Position numbers and translations under genes: made by a program
In this document: piece by piece, positions 1-7,033 of the stretch
How the letters are laid out: every line of letters begins with the position of its first letter
How positions within the stretch are numbered: the first letter of the stretch is position 1
Notes under the pieces: generated by a model
Seen by the model: only the letters and a program-made list of their open reading frames with translations
What the model was told of the DNA's origin: nothing
The model's database searches: none
Source: Alteribacillus sp. YIM 98480
Lineage (GTDB): Bacteria > Bacillota > Bacilli > Bacillales > Marinococcaceae
Direction of reading: 5' to 3'
DNA length: 64,000 nt
NCBI RefSeq assembly: GCF_009765375.1
Contig: NZ_VTOK01000001.1
Location: forward strand, 434,001 to 498,000

Positions 1-526
1 TATACTGATAAGCGACAAGTACATCTGGGTGTAAGGCATTTTGCAGCGGGAGGCTTCTTGCAAATGAAACAATTTCATTAGTATCTTTATGTTTTCCAGC
101 ATCAAAGCCTTCAAATACTATCTCTTGACCTTCTGCTTGAATTTCCGTGAATGATAACAGATCAAATAAGGGAACCCCTTTCCAGCGGCCGTAGGTGATC
201 GCTCCGTCTTCCCATTGCTCTCCGTAAACACGAGGTTCAAACTTAGCTCGTTTATTACCAGCACATTCTATTACCATATCAATTTTTTTAGCAGGCATAT
301 TTAAAAGATCAACATAGTGAAAGGTAAGAGGATTATTTACACAACCATTTATGGATAAAGTGAAATTTTCTGGTGTTAGAAAAGGGAAGGAAAAATGATT
401 CCGGCGAAATACGTACTCTGAAGAAATAATATCTGATTGTAAAAAATGTACAGGACATTCCTGGTTTTCCGGGTTTAGGCTTCTTGTGATAAGGTAAGGT
501 TTGTTTTTATAATAATAAATCAGCAT
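1..526 (-). CDS. Sulfite-oxidase-like molybdopterin oxidoreductase (3' end cut by window edge)
   Basis: The 175 visible N-terminal residues match the oxidoreductase molybdopterin-binding domain of the sulfite oxidase/YedY/YuiH group: a FRRNHF-like start, IECAGNKR around residues 86-93 with the cysteine (about C88) expected to ligand molybdenum, GEQWEDGAI near 102-110, a WKGVPL box, and FARSLP. No signal peptide is seen, so this is probably a cytoplasmic Moco enzyme. The ATG at 526 is preceded by GGGAGG. The C-terminus lies outside the window, so length and any dimerisation domain cannot be judged. Family assignment is strong; the substrate is unknown. Confidence 0.85.
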   Translation of the reverse strand, partial: MLIYYYKNKPYLITRSLNPENQECPVHFLQSDIISSEYVFRRNHFSFPFLTPENFTLSINGCVNNPLTFHYVDLLNMPAKKIDMVIECAGNKRAKFEPRVYGEQWEDGAITYGRWKGVPLFDLLSFTEIQAEGQEIVFEGFDAGKHKDTNEIVSFARSLPLQNALHPDVLVAYQY

Positions 527-599
527 TCCCTCCCTTACGTGTTATAAAATAGTTTATTTTATCAGTAAGGTTGGTATGCTGATTAGTTATTTGTCATTT

Positions 600-761
600 T
601 TATCGTTTGCTCTGTGATTTATCTTCAGAGTACTGTCTTTGCGGACTCATATGAGTGAGTGATTCGGTAACAGCTTCTTCAGCCTTGTGGGCGTTCTGGT
701 CATCTTTTTTGGCTTGTTTTTCTATTTGCTCTGCTTCATGCGGAGTTGTATTTTCAAACAT
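600..761 (-). CDS. Small hydrophilic protein, 53 aa, unknown function
   Basis: The frame starts MFENTTPHEAEQ and ends QSKR, with an excellent AAAGGAGGTG site seven to eight bases before the ATG. It is rich in Glu, Lys and Gln, has no membrane segment, and lies in the same direction as the sspH-like gene just upstream. Size, composition and neighbourhood resemble small spore or cytosolic proteins of Bacillaceae, but I do not recognise the family. The strong RBS is the main evidence that it is real. Confidence 0.6.
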   Translation of the reverse strand: MFENTTPHEAEQIEKQAKKDDQNAHKAEEAVTESLTHMSPQRQYSEDKSQSKR

Positions 762-820
762 TTGTACACCTCCTTTTGTATAATTTTCCCATGACAGAAA
801 AGGATAAAGAATGAAAAATC

Positions 821-1003
821 CTAGCTCTCCTCTAGAAGACTATCTAAAGAAACTTCGAGTTCATTGTCTGGATCTTCGAGAGCATAAATTCTCGCCGTAT
901 GCTTTTGTTCATCTACATGCTGAATATAAATCGGGGTTCCATCATACGTGACATGTGCCATAACTGGTGATTCTGAAATTTCCTGGGCGCGCATGACGTT
1001 CAC
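821..1003 (-). CDS. sspH: H-type small acid-soluble spore protein (SspH family)
   Basis: The 60-residue product follows the SspH pattern closely: MNVMRAQEI..SP at the start, VTYDGTPIYIQHVDE in the middle, and ARIYALEDPDNE..V..L toward the end. SspH proteins are minor small acid-soluble proteins made in the forespore and packaged in the spore core. The RBS AGGAGG lies upstream of the ATG at 1003. With cotJABC elsewhere in the window it marks the host as an endospore former. Family call is secure; paralogue identity is not. Confidence 0.9.
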   Translation of the reverse strand: MNVMRAQEISESPVMAHVTYDGTPIYIQHVDEQKHTARIYALEDPDNELEVSLDSLLEES

Positions 1004-1030
1004 TTGATTTTCCTCCTTGTTTATACGTTA

Positions 1031-1120
1031 GGAAAGTTTCACTTTATTAAAGGATCAAAAGTATAAGCAAAACTATGATTCCCGCCATTTGGACTTGGCG
1101 GCAAGCTGAGTTTTTCTAAA
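1031..1120 (+). repeat. Dispersed repeat family B, copy B1
   Basis: About 90 bp with the pattern GAAAGTTTxACTTTATTAAAGG..CAAAAGTATAAG, then a GCCAT block, then CTTGGCGGCAAG and GAGTTTTTCTAAA. Similar copies lie at 10473-10576, 41821-41910, 42072-42138 (partial) and 47256-47346 (inverted). The right part can fold as a hairpin followed by a T-tract, so it may act as a terminator. This copy separates the divergent sspH-like and peroxiredoxin genes. Confidence 0.75.
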
Positions 1121-1170
1121 TAAGTCAGTTTTCAGTATGCGCGGAAAGTTACTGTTGTATGCGGATTTGC

Positions 1171-1210
1171 TCACACCTTTATTTTTTTTAATAATATAAT
1201 AAAGGTGTGA
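1171..1210 (+). promoter_or_regulatory. 12-bp perfect inverted repeat flanking a TATAAT box upstream of the peroxiredoxin
   Basis: TCACACCTTTAT at 1171-1182 is the exact reverse complement of ATAAAGGTGTGA at 1199-1210. A consensus -10 TATAAT (1195-1200) begins in the spacer and runs into the right arm; no good -35 lies 17 bases upstream. The layout suggests an operator around the promoter, or a hairpin in the 5' leader. The regulator is unknown; it does not match a PerR or Fur box. Confidence 0.6.
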
Positions 1211-1268
1211 TTAACTTCCGATGGGAAGAGGGAACATATTTATAAAGATGAAAAAGGAGGTAGAGAAT

Positions 1269-1724
1269 GTGGGACTGCAACAAGGAGATATAGCACCTGA
1301 TTTTGTCCTGCCGTCAACAGACAAGCATGATATCTCCTTGTCTGATTACAAAGGAAAAAAGAATGTATTGATCGTATTCTTTCCTTTAGATTTTACCCCT
1401 GGCTGAATTAAAGAGTTAACCTCTTGGAAAGAGGAATATAAAAGGTTAAAGGAAAGAGATACAGAAATTTTAGGAATTAGTGTTGATCACATTTATTCAC
1501 AAAATGTGTTCGAAGCAAGTCTTGGAACCCTTCCGTATCCTTTATTAGCTGATTGGCACAAAACAACAGTAAAAAAATACGACGTCTTTAATCAAGAAGA
1601 CGAGATTGCGATCCGTTCCTGCTTCTTAATTGATAAAAATGGAATAATTATTTATGCTAATACTGCATTTGATGCAAACAACAAAGATAATTATGAAGAA
1701 ATCATTTCAGCATGCAGGAAATAG
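1269..1724 (+). CDS. Peroxiredoxin (AhpC/TSA, AhpE/BCP-like) with in-frame TGA at the peroxidatic cysteine; candidate selenoprotein
   Basis: Read through TGA 1404-1406, the frame gives one continuous 151-residue peroxiredoxin, the normal size for BCP/AhpE enzymes that reduce peroxides. Seen: GDxAPDFxLPSTD at the start, FFPLDFTPG at 37-45, then the TGA at residue 46, then IKEL and ILGISVD, ending CFLIDKNG and SACRK. In this family FTPx is followed directly by the peroxidatic Cys, so the TGA replaces exactly that residue. The GTG start at 1269 is chosen because AAGGAGG lies eight bases upstream; a longer in-frame ATG at 1221 has no good RBS. A SECIS-like hairpin follows the TGA. Codons on both sides are intact, with no other stop or frameshift. 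Alternative: a recent nonsense pseudogene. Confidence 0.75.
1404..1434 (+). promoter_or_regulatory. In-frame TGA plus SECIS-like stem-loop
   Basis: Thirteen bases after the TGA, CCTCT (1420-1424) pairs with AGAGG (1430-1434) around the loop TGGAA; a sixth T-A pair is possible. The loop G at 1426 lies 20 nt past the TGA, and a G stands within the first two loop bases. Both agree with the bacterial SECIS model used for SelB recruitment. A competing longer pairing of TTAACCT with AGGTTAA is also possible. Confidence 0.6.
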
Positions 1725-1758
1725 CTAAAAATGACGGAAACGGCCATATAAACGGCAT

Positions 1759-1790
1759 TTTCCTCACCATTGCTGTTAGTGAGGAAATTT
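1759..1790 (+). terminator. Hairpin terminator after the peroxiredoxin
   Basis: TTTCCTCAC (1759-1767) pairs perfectly with GTGAGGAAA (1779-1787), followed by TTTGTCGTTTATTTTA. The T-rich sequence on both sides could serve both converging genes. Confidence 0.6.
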
Positions 1791-1883
1791 GTCGTTTATT
1801 TTATACACGAGGAATATTTAACTTCACTAAGTTGGCGGAAAGACAAGGTTAACTGTAAAAGAAAGCCTAAAAACCTTCTACAA

Positions 1884-2471
1884 TCAATCTGTAAGAGTTT
1901 GAACTAATTTTTGGACGAAATAATCAGATATATCTTCTGATGTGTTTGCACCACCCGGTTGATACCACTGCTGAATCCAATTTAATGAGCCTAAAATCAT
2001 TAAACGGGACAACTTAATATTAATGTTTTTAAAACTTCCATTATTTACACCTTCTTGAAGAATTTTATCTATACAATTGGCATAATAGGAACGTTGACTT
2101 ACAACTTTTTCTATATTTTGCCCCGAAAAGGTACTTTCCGGTTTATCAATTAAGCTGAAGATCACATTTTCTTCTGTTGATAGATGAATATGAGAGCGGA
2201 TCACAGATTCCATTTTATGGATGCTGGATTGATTACTTTCTAATATCTCTGTAATTTTTTCATTGCTAATATCTAAAATAATTTTATGGCATTGGAAGAG
2301 CAAGTCCTCTTTATTTTTAAAATAGTGGTATAACGAACCCTTTGTCATTAATAATTGAGCTGCAATTTCTTCCATCGTTGTACCGTGCAACCCTTTTTCT
2401 TGTAAAATAGTAGCGGCAGATCTAATAATATCTTCTTTTTTCTTTTGAAGTTTTTGTTCACGCAATGACAT
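1884..2471 (-). CDS. TetR-family transcriptional regulator
   Basis: The 195-residue protein has a TetR N-terminal helix-turn-helix (about residues 10-56): IIRSAATILQEKG, TTMEEIAAQL and KGSLYHYFKNKEDLL. A divergent ligand-binding domain follows and ends near WYQPGG. The ATG at 2471 has GAGGTGA upstream. It resembles regulators found beside acyl-CoA and solvent-catabolism genes, so the catabolic block starting at 3.5 kb is a reasonable target, but no operator was identified and the ligand is unknown. Confidence 0.85.
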   Translation of the reverse strand: MSLREQKLQKKKEDIIRSAATILQEKGLHGTTMEEIAAQLLMTKGSLYHYFKNKEDLLFQCHKIILDISNEKITEILESNQSSIHKMESVIRSHIHLSTEENVIFSLIDKPESTFSGQNIEKVVSQRSYYANCIDKILQEGVNNGSFKNINIKLSRLMILGSLNWIQQWYQPGGANTSEDISDYFVQKLVQTLTD

Positions 2472-2687
2472 TCATTTTCACCTCTTATCCCACTCCAAAG
2501 ATCGAGTCATTCTATATAGTAGTAATATCGTATCACAAATATATATATAAGAATGGTGATTTAATTAGACATTTAAAGTGTAAATGTAACTTTCCAGTTG
2601 AGTTCATTTTTAAGGGAAATGGATCTAAAAATTCACTAGGATGAGGGGGGATGATAGAGCGTAAACAACGATTTAACAGATAGAAAA

Positions 2688-3098
2688 TCAAAAGGAACTT
2701 TTTTTCTTCATTAATGAAGATTGGTGGGAATGTTCTAGAATTAACTGATGAAAATCAATCATAAATCCATTGTGCATTAAAATATCCAAGCCTAATAATC
2801 CATTATGATGCTTTGGCAGGATACCTACGTCAATTTTATGATTGGTTAAAACATATGGACCAATACGTAATTCATCCATTACTTTTGTATAAAAAGGGGC
2901 AGATCCTCCAATTCCATATGCCTCATAAACAGGATCACCGTTTTCATAAATGACTCCAATTGTTTCAAGCACATCTGGAGTTAAAATGGTATGGGAAGAG
3001 CCTGTATCGATAATAACATTGTCAATGTGAAGAAGGGATCCTCTAAAAATAACAGTAATAGATACAGTGAGCAGCTCTCCATCAAATTGCAGGTTCAT
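2688..3098 (-). CDS. Retropepsin-like aspartic protease
   Basis: The 136-residue protein carries VIIDTGSSHTIL with the catalytic D31-T32-G33 triad and a second motif GLLGLDIL near residue 96, the two signatures of single-domain retroviral-type aspartyl proteases (gag-asp/RVP group). Such bacterial proteins would act as homodimers. It has no signal peptide. The ATG overlaps the stop of the upstream gene by four bases (ATGA), so the two are translationally coupled. Substrate unknown. Confidence 0.75.
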   Translation of the reverse strand: MNLQFDGELLTVSITVIFRGSLLHIDNVIIDTGSSHTILTPDVLETIGVIYENGDPVYEAYGIGGSAPFYTKVMDELRIGPYVLTNHKIDVGILPKHHNGLLGLDILMHNGFMIDFHQLILEHSHQSSLMKKKSSF

Positions 3099-3343
3099 TG
3101 CACGCGTTCAACCTTTCTAAATGGATCTCGTCTGATATGAATAATACATTCTTCATTAGCTGTATGATAAACAATGGTACCAGGCTCAGAGCGGAAAAGC
3201 TCTTTGTTTGCTTCATTATCTGGAATGGAGCGGATAGGTGATACTTCGTGGACAATTTTTTTATCGTATTTTTCGGTATAGTCTAAAATAGACACCAATA
3301 CAAATTGATCAGGAAACAAATCTCTTACTTTCTGCCATTTCAT
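3095..3343 (-). CDS. Small protein of unknown function coupled to the aspartic protease
   Basis: An 82-residue protein starting MKWQKVRDLFPDQ; the start at 3343 follows GGAGGTG, whereas an in-frame ATG at 3364 overlaps that RBS. It looks like a small mixed alpha/beta domain (VLVSILDYTEKY, PIRSIPDNEANKELF, ECIIHIRRDPF). No known motif was recognised. The four-base overlap with the protease gene suggests a functional pair, perhaps adaptor or substrate and protease (inference). Confidence 0.7.
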   Translation of the reverse strand: MKWQKVRDLFPDQFVLVSILDYTEKYDKKIVHEVSPIRSIPDNEANKELFRSEPGTIVYHTANEECIIHIRRDPFRKVERVQ

Positions 3344-3499
3344 AGAGAGACACCTCCTTTTCATCTATTATAAAGGAAATAACTACATATATCATACCGC
3401 TTTTGTGGCTATCTAGGAAACGATAAGTCGAATGATTCGAATCTAGAAGTGGAGTACATTATATTGGAGAGGAAGAATTTTAAAAGGAGTGTTACGACG

Positions 3500-4423
3500 A
3501 TGAAATATCGGACGCTTGGTAAAACGGGAATGGACGTTTCAGTAATAGGTCTTGGAACATGGCAATTCGGAGGCGAATGGGGAAAAGAGTATAACCAGTC
3601 AGAAGTAGATGCTATTTTTGATAAAGCAAGAGAAACTGGTATTAATTTCATTGATACTGCAGAATGTTATGGTGATCATCTTTCTGAGAAATTTATCGGA
3701 AAAGCAATTGAAAAAGATCGTGATCAATGGATACTTGCGACAAAGTTTGGTCATAAATTTCACGGCTTATACGATCGTACCCGTCATTACAAAGCGGACG
3801 AAGTGCTTGGACAGCTTGAAGATTCTCTACGTGCCCTGCGTACAGATTATATTGACTTGTATCAATTTCATTCAGGGATAGGGGAAGAATTTAATAATGA
3901 TGACCTCTGGACCATGTTAGACAAGCAGGTGCAGGCTGGAAAAATTAAGCATGTTGGATTATCTATTAAGAAAAACGATGATATTTATCAAACAAGGCAA
4001 GCTTCTCAAATCGGAGCGGAAACTATTCAAGTGGTGTATAACCGGCTTGATCGGACACCTGAAGAAGAAGTATTTCCGTCTTGTGAAGAACAAAATCTAG
4101 GAGTGCTTGCCCGCGTTCCGCTTGCGAGCGGTTATCTGAGCGGAAAATATAAACCAGGTGCGGTATTTTCAGAAAATGATGTGCGTCACAGACACGATCA
4201 AGAAGAAACGAGAAGAAAATTAGAAGCCGTATCAGAACTCAAGAAAAATGAAGTACCAGAAGACGTGTCCATGGCGCAATGGTCGCTGGCCTGGTGTCTG
4301 AAACACTCTGCAGTTTCATCTGTTATTCCAGGGTGTAAAGATCCGAAGCAAGTTGAATCTAACGCAAAAGCTGCGGAGCTTGTCATGGTCAATGATAGTC
4401 ATCCACAAAGTGTTATAAAATAA
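3500..4423 (+). CDS. Aldo/keto reductase
   Basis: The 307-residue protein begins MKYRTLGKTGMDVSVIGLG and contains the catalytic tetrad in its usual motifs: Asp and Tyr in FIDTAECYG, Lys in LATKFGH, His in YQFHSG. NADPH-binding residues are in the C-terminal IPGCKDPKQVESNAKA block. The start at 3500 has AAAAGGAGTG upstream. Members of this NADP-dependent TIM-barrel family reduce aldehydes and ketones. It opens the catabolic region and is followed by its own terminator, so it is probably monocistronic. Natural substrate unknown. Confidence 0.9.
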   Translation: MKYRTLGKTGMDVSVIGLGTWQFGGEWGKEYNQSEVDAIFDKARETGINFIDTAECYGDHLSEKFIGKAIEKDRDQWILATKFGHKFHGLYDRTRHYKADEVLGQLEDSLRALRTDYIDLYQFHSGIGEEFNNDDLWTMLDKQVQAGKIKHVGLSIKKNDDIYQTRQASQIGAETIQVVYNRLDRTPEEEVFPSCEEQNLGVLARVPLASGYLSGKYKPGAVFSENDVRHRHDQEETRRKLEAVSELKKNEVPEDVSMAQWSLAWCLKHSAVSSVIPGCKDPKQVESNAKAAELVMVNDSHPQSVIK

Positions 4424-4434
4424 GTAATCAGCCG

Positions 4435-4462
4435 CTGTCCCTTTTTTGAAGGGGCAGTTTAT
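4435..4462 (+). terminator. Rho-independent terminator after the aldo/keto reductase
   Basis: CTGTCCCTT pairs with AAGGGGCAG (one G-T pair) across a short loop and is followed by TTTATTTG. Confidence 0.65.
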
Positions 4463-4789
4463 TTGTTTTAATAAAATATATCACGTCCCATTTTTCTTTG
4501 AACGGTCCCTGTCAAACAGAAGCAAAATAACAAACTTAGCTGCTTTATCCCTGTTTTCAAGAGGCATGAGGCCATACGATAAGAAAGTTTAACTTGCTTA
4601 TGGAAGAAGCCAAACTATACATAATTGATAGACGAGAAAAAATACCTCTATTTGAAGGGGAATGTACACCCTAAATAAGGAATATTCATTATTATCTAAA
4701 AAATATACAATGGACTATATCAATTATATTTAAAAATATCTTCAATTTTAGATAAAGAAAGGTTGGGATGTAGTAAGAAGAGTGGATAT

Positions 4790-5014
4790 AAAGGGTAATA
4801 ACGGAAAAGAAAATTCGGCTAATGCCGTATGTCTGGGTTATATATTTACACCTCAATTGAAAAAAAGTATAAGTGAAGAAGACATTCAAAAGCTAGTTGA
4901 CCTTCACCCAATTGGTCTCTAGAAGTTGCAATGTCGATTGTTTTCTTAGCTTCGAATGATGCTAGTTTTATTTCAGGAACAAGTTTAATGGTAGATGGAG
5001 GTTACACAGCCTAA
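4790..5014 (+). pseudogene. Remnant of a short-chain dehydrogenase/reductase (C-terminal half, frameshifted)
   Basis: Three pieces in different frames line up with an SDR C-terminus: NAVCLGYIFTPQLKK near 4825-4865, SISEEDIQKLVDLHPIG up to about 4917, and, after a frameshift, EVAMSIVFLASNDASF..SGT..MVDGGYTA to the stop at 5012-5014. The N-terminal cofactor-binding half is absent. An intact SDR follows 50 bases later but is not a simple continuation. Interpreted as a decayed paralogue or former operon member. The rest of 4460-4790 shows no recognisable coding. Confidence 0.75.
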
Positions 5015-5065
5015 TAATTATAAACAGGATTAATTCCATTATATAAATTATTTGGGGGAATGCAA

Positions 5066-5842
5066 ATGAGTGTAAAGGGAAAAGTTGTCGTTATTACTGG
5101 TGCAGGCGGAGGGTTAGGACAAGCTACTGCAGTTCGTTTTGCAAATGAAGGAGCAAAGCTCGTTTTAGTAGATTTAAGTGATCAACCGATGGAAAGAACA
5201 GTTTCTTTAGTAAAGGAAATTACCCAGGATGTCCATACCGTAGAAGCAAATGTGACGAATAGTAACGACGTACAAAACTATGTAAAAGAAGCGGTAGATA
5301 CATTTGGATTTATCGATGTTTTTTACAATAACGCTGGAATTGAAGGATCGGTTACGCCAACAACACAATATGACGAAGATGAATTTGATAAAGTGATGGC
5401 AGTAAATACAAGAGGTGTCTTTCTAGGGTTGAAATATGTTTTACAACAAATGCAAAAACAAAAATCAGGGAGCATTATTAATACAGCTTCTGTGGCAGGA
5501 ATTTCAACTCAGGAAAATCTTAGTGCTTATACAGCTAGTAAACATTCTGTCGTGGGTTTAACGAGAGCGACGGCTGTTGAGAACGCTAAATTAAATATAC
5601 GAGTAAATGCTATTTGCCCTGGTCCCATTGATACGGTTATGGTCAGGCACGCTGCTGAAAAATTTAACCCTGTTAATCCAGAAGAATTTTATGACTTAGT
5701 AAAAGGAATGGTTCCTGCCAATCGACTAGGTAAACCAGAAGAAGTTGCAAGTCTTATTGCTTATCTTGGAGGGGATGAGTCAGGTTTTATTAATGGTGCA
5801 ATGATTGCCATTGATGGTGGTATGACAACAACATATTCATAA
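5066..5842 (+). CDS. Short-chain dehydrogenase/reductase (classical SDR)
   Basis: The 258-residue protein has the cofactor motif TGAGGGLG near residues 12-19, NNAG at about 87-90, a catalytic Ser in NTASVAG, YTASK with the catalytic Tyr/Lys, and the C-terminal GAMIAIDGGMTTTYS. It should interconvert an alcohol and ketone with NAD(P). The second ATG (5066) is preferred over 5060 because GGGGGA is too close to the first. It lies upstream of the esterase and the Baeyer-Villiger monooxygenase, so it may oxidise a secondary or cyclic alcohol to the ketone that the monooxygenase uses (inference). Confidence 0.85.
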   Translation: MSVKGKVVVITGAGGGLGQATAVRFANEGAKLVLVDLSDQPMERTVSLVKEITQDVHTVEANVTNSNDVQNYVKEAVDTFGFIDVFYNNAGIEGSVTPTTQYDEDEFDKVMAVNTRGVFLGLKYVLQQMQKQKSGSIINTASVAGISTQENLSAYTASKHSVVGLTRATAVENAKLNIRVNAICPGPIDTVMVRHAAEKFNPVNPEEFYDLVKGMVPANRLGKPEEVASLIAYLGGDESGFINGAMIAIDGGMTTTYS

Positions 5843-5969
5843 ATTTTTTCCACCTTTCATTCATCTCTTTTCTGGGGGAAGAATACACTCTAAATTGTGA
5901 ATAATTTATAACTCAGGAAATTATATTCTTTTAATTAGACATTGACATTAATAAGAAAGGGTGAGTATA

Positions 5970-6917
5970 TTGCCTAATTTAGAACCGGAAGCAAAAGCTT
6001 ATTTAAAATTATTTAATGAGATGCCAGCTATTCAATCTATGGACCCGCAGACAGTTAGGGAAATGTTTGCACAAGCTCCTCCTGTTGAGGTAGAGCTGGC
6101 ACCGCTCGCTAAGGTTGAAAATCGTCTGATTCCTGTTAGCGAGGGAGAGGAAATTAAAATTAGGATTTATACTCCAGAAGGACAAGGACCTTTTCCGCTT
6201 TTTGTTTATTACCATGGAGGCGGCTGGGTTTTAGGAGATATTGAAACATCTGATGCAAGCTGCAGAATGATTGCCAATCGAACAGGATGTGTTGTCGTTT
6301 CAGTCGATTACCGCCTTGCTCCTGAATATAAGTTTCCAATTCCAGTGCAAGATGGCTATGCTGCCCTAAAATGGGTTAATGAAAATGCCGCGTCATTAAA
6401 TGGAAGCGCTTCCAACATAATAGTAGGCGGTGATAGCTCTGGCGGAAATCTGGCAGCTGTTGTTTCGATGATGTCCAGGGATCTAAATGGGCCAAAAATT
6501 ACGGCACAGGTTCTTATCTATCCAGTAACAAACTTAGGTTATGATACAGCGTCTTACGAAGCATTCCAAAAAGGTTTTGGTTTAGATAGAGAGCTAATGA
6601 TTTGGTTTGGTAATCATTACATCAGAACTGAAGCAGATCTAAAAGATAAATATGCAGCCCCGCTATTAGCAGAAGATTTAAGTAATCTCCCTCGAGCTTT
6701 CGTAGTCACAGCCGAAGTTGACGTGCTGAGAGATGAAGGTATAGCTTATGGACAACGTTTAAAAGAAGCTGGGGTAAAAGTGGAAACAATTTGTGAAAAG
6801 GGTTTAGTTCACGGTTATTTTACGGATATGGCTTTCTTTTCAGATAGGATTAAAGGCACTATTTCCAAAATTGCTCAGTTTTTGAATCGTGCCGATCAAA
6901 AGATAGAAAATGCTTAA
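5970..6917 (+). CDS. Alpha/beta hydrolase, hormone-sensitive-lipase (HSL) family esterase
   Basis: The ~315-residue protein shows the HSL oxyanion-hole motif HGGG (YYHGGGWVLGD), the nucleophile elbow GDSSGG, DYRLAPEYKFP, the acid in AEVDVLRDEG, and the catalytic His in GLVHGYF. A TTG start at 5970 is best spaced from AAAGGGTGA; an in-frame GTG at 5961 sits inside that site. Lying directly before a Baeyer-Villiger monooxygenase, it probably hydrolyses the ester or lactone product, as in known BVMO/esterase pairs. A broken relative lies at 52372-53040. Confidence 0.88.
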   Translation: MPNLEPEAKAYLKLFNEMPAIQSMDPQTVREMFAQAPPVEVELAPLAKVENRLIPVSEGEEIKIRIYTPEGQGPFPLFVYYHGGGWVLGDIETSDASCRMIANRTGCVVVSVDYRLAPEYKFPIPVQDGYAALKWVNENAASLNGSASNIIVGGDSSGGNLAAVVSMMSRDLNGPKITAQVLIYPVTNLGYDTASYEAFQKGFGLDRELMIWFGNHYIRTEADLKDKYAAPLLAEDLSNLPRAFVVTAEVDVLRDEGIAYGQRLKEAGVKVETICEKGLVHGYFTDMAFFSDRIKGTISKIAQFLNRADQKIENA

Positions 6918-7033
6918 TTAATATTATTTTACTTTATTGTCCCCGTACTTTACTAAAGCTTCTATAATCTAATAGATTTATTGTTTCAAGAAGTACTTTG
7001 TATGTATTTAAGGTAAGGGAGGAATATTCAAGC

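Noticed and set aside
1171-1210. PerR or Fur box upstream of the peroxiredoxin
   Set aside because: The A/T core is superficially similar, but the positions do not fit the 7-1-7 consensus.
1221-1406. Short separate gene ending at the TGA
   Set aside because: A peroxiredoxin fragment ending exactly before its catalytic residue makes no functional sense, and coding continues in the same frame for another 105 residues.
4692-4889. Minus-strand frame across the SDR remnant
   Set aside because: It is antisense to the recognisable SDR fragments and has no RBS.
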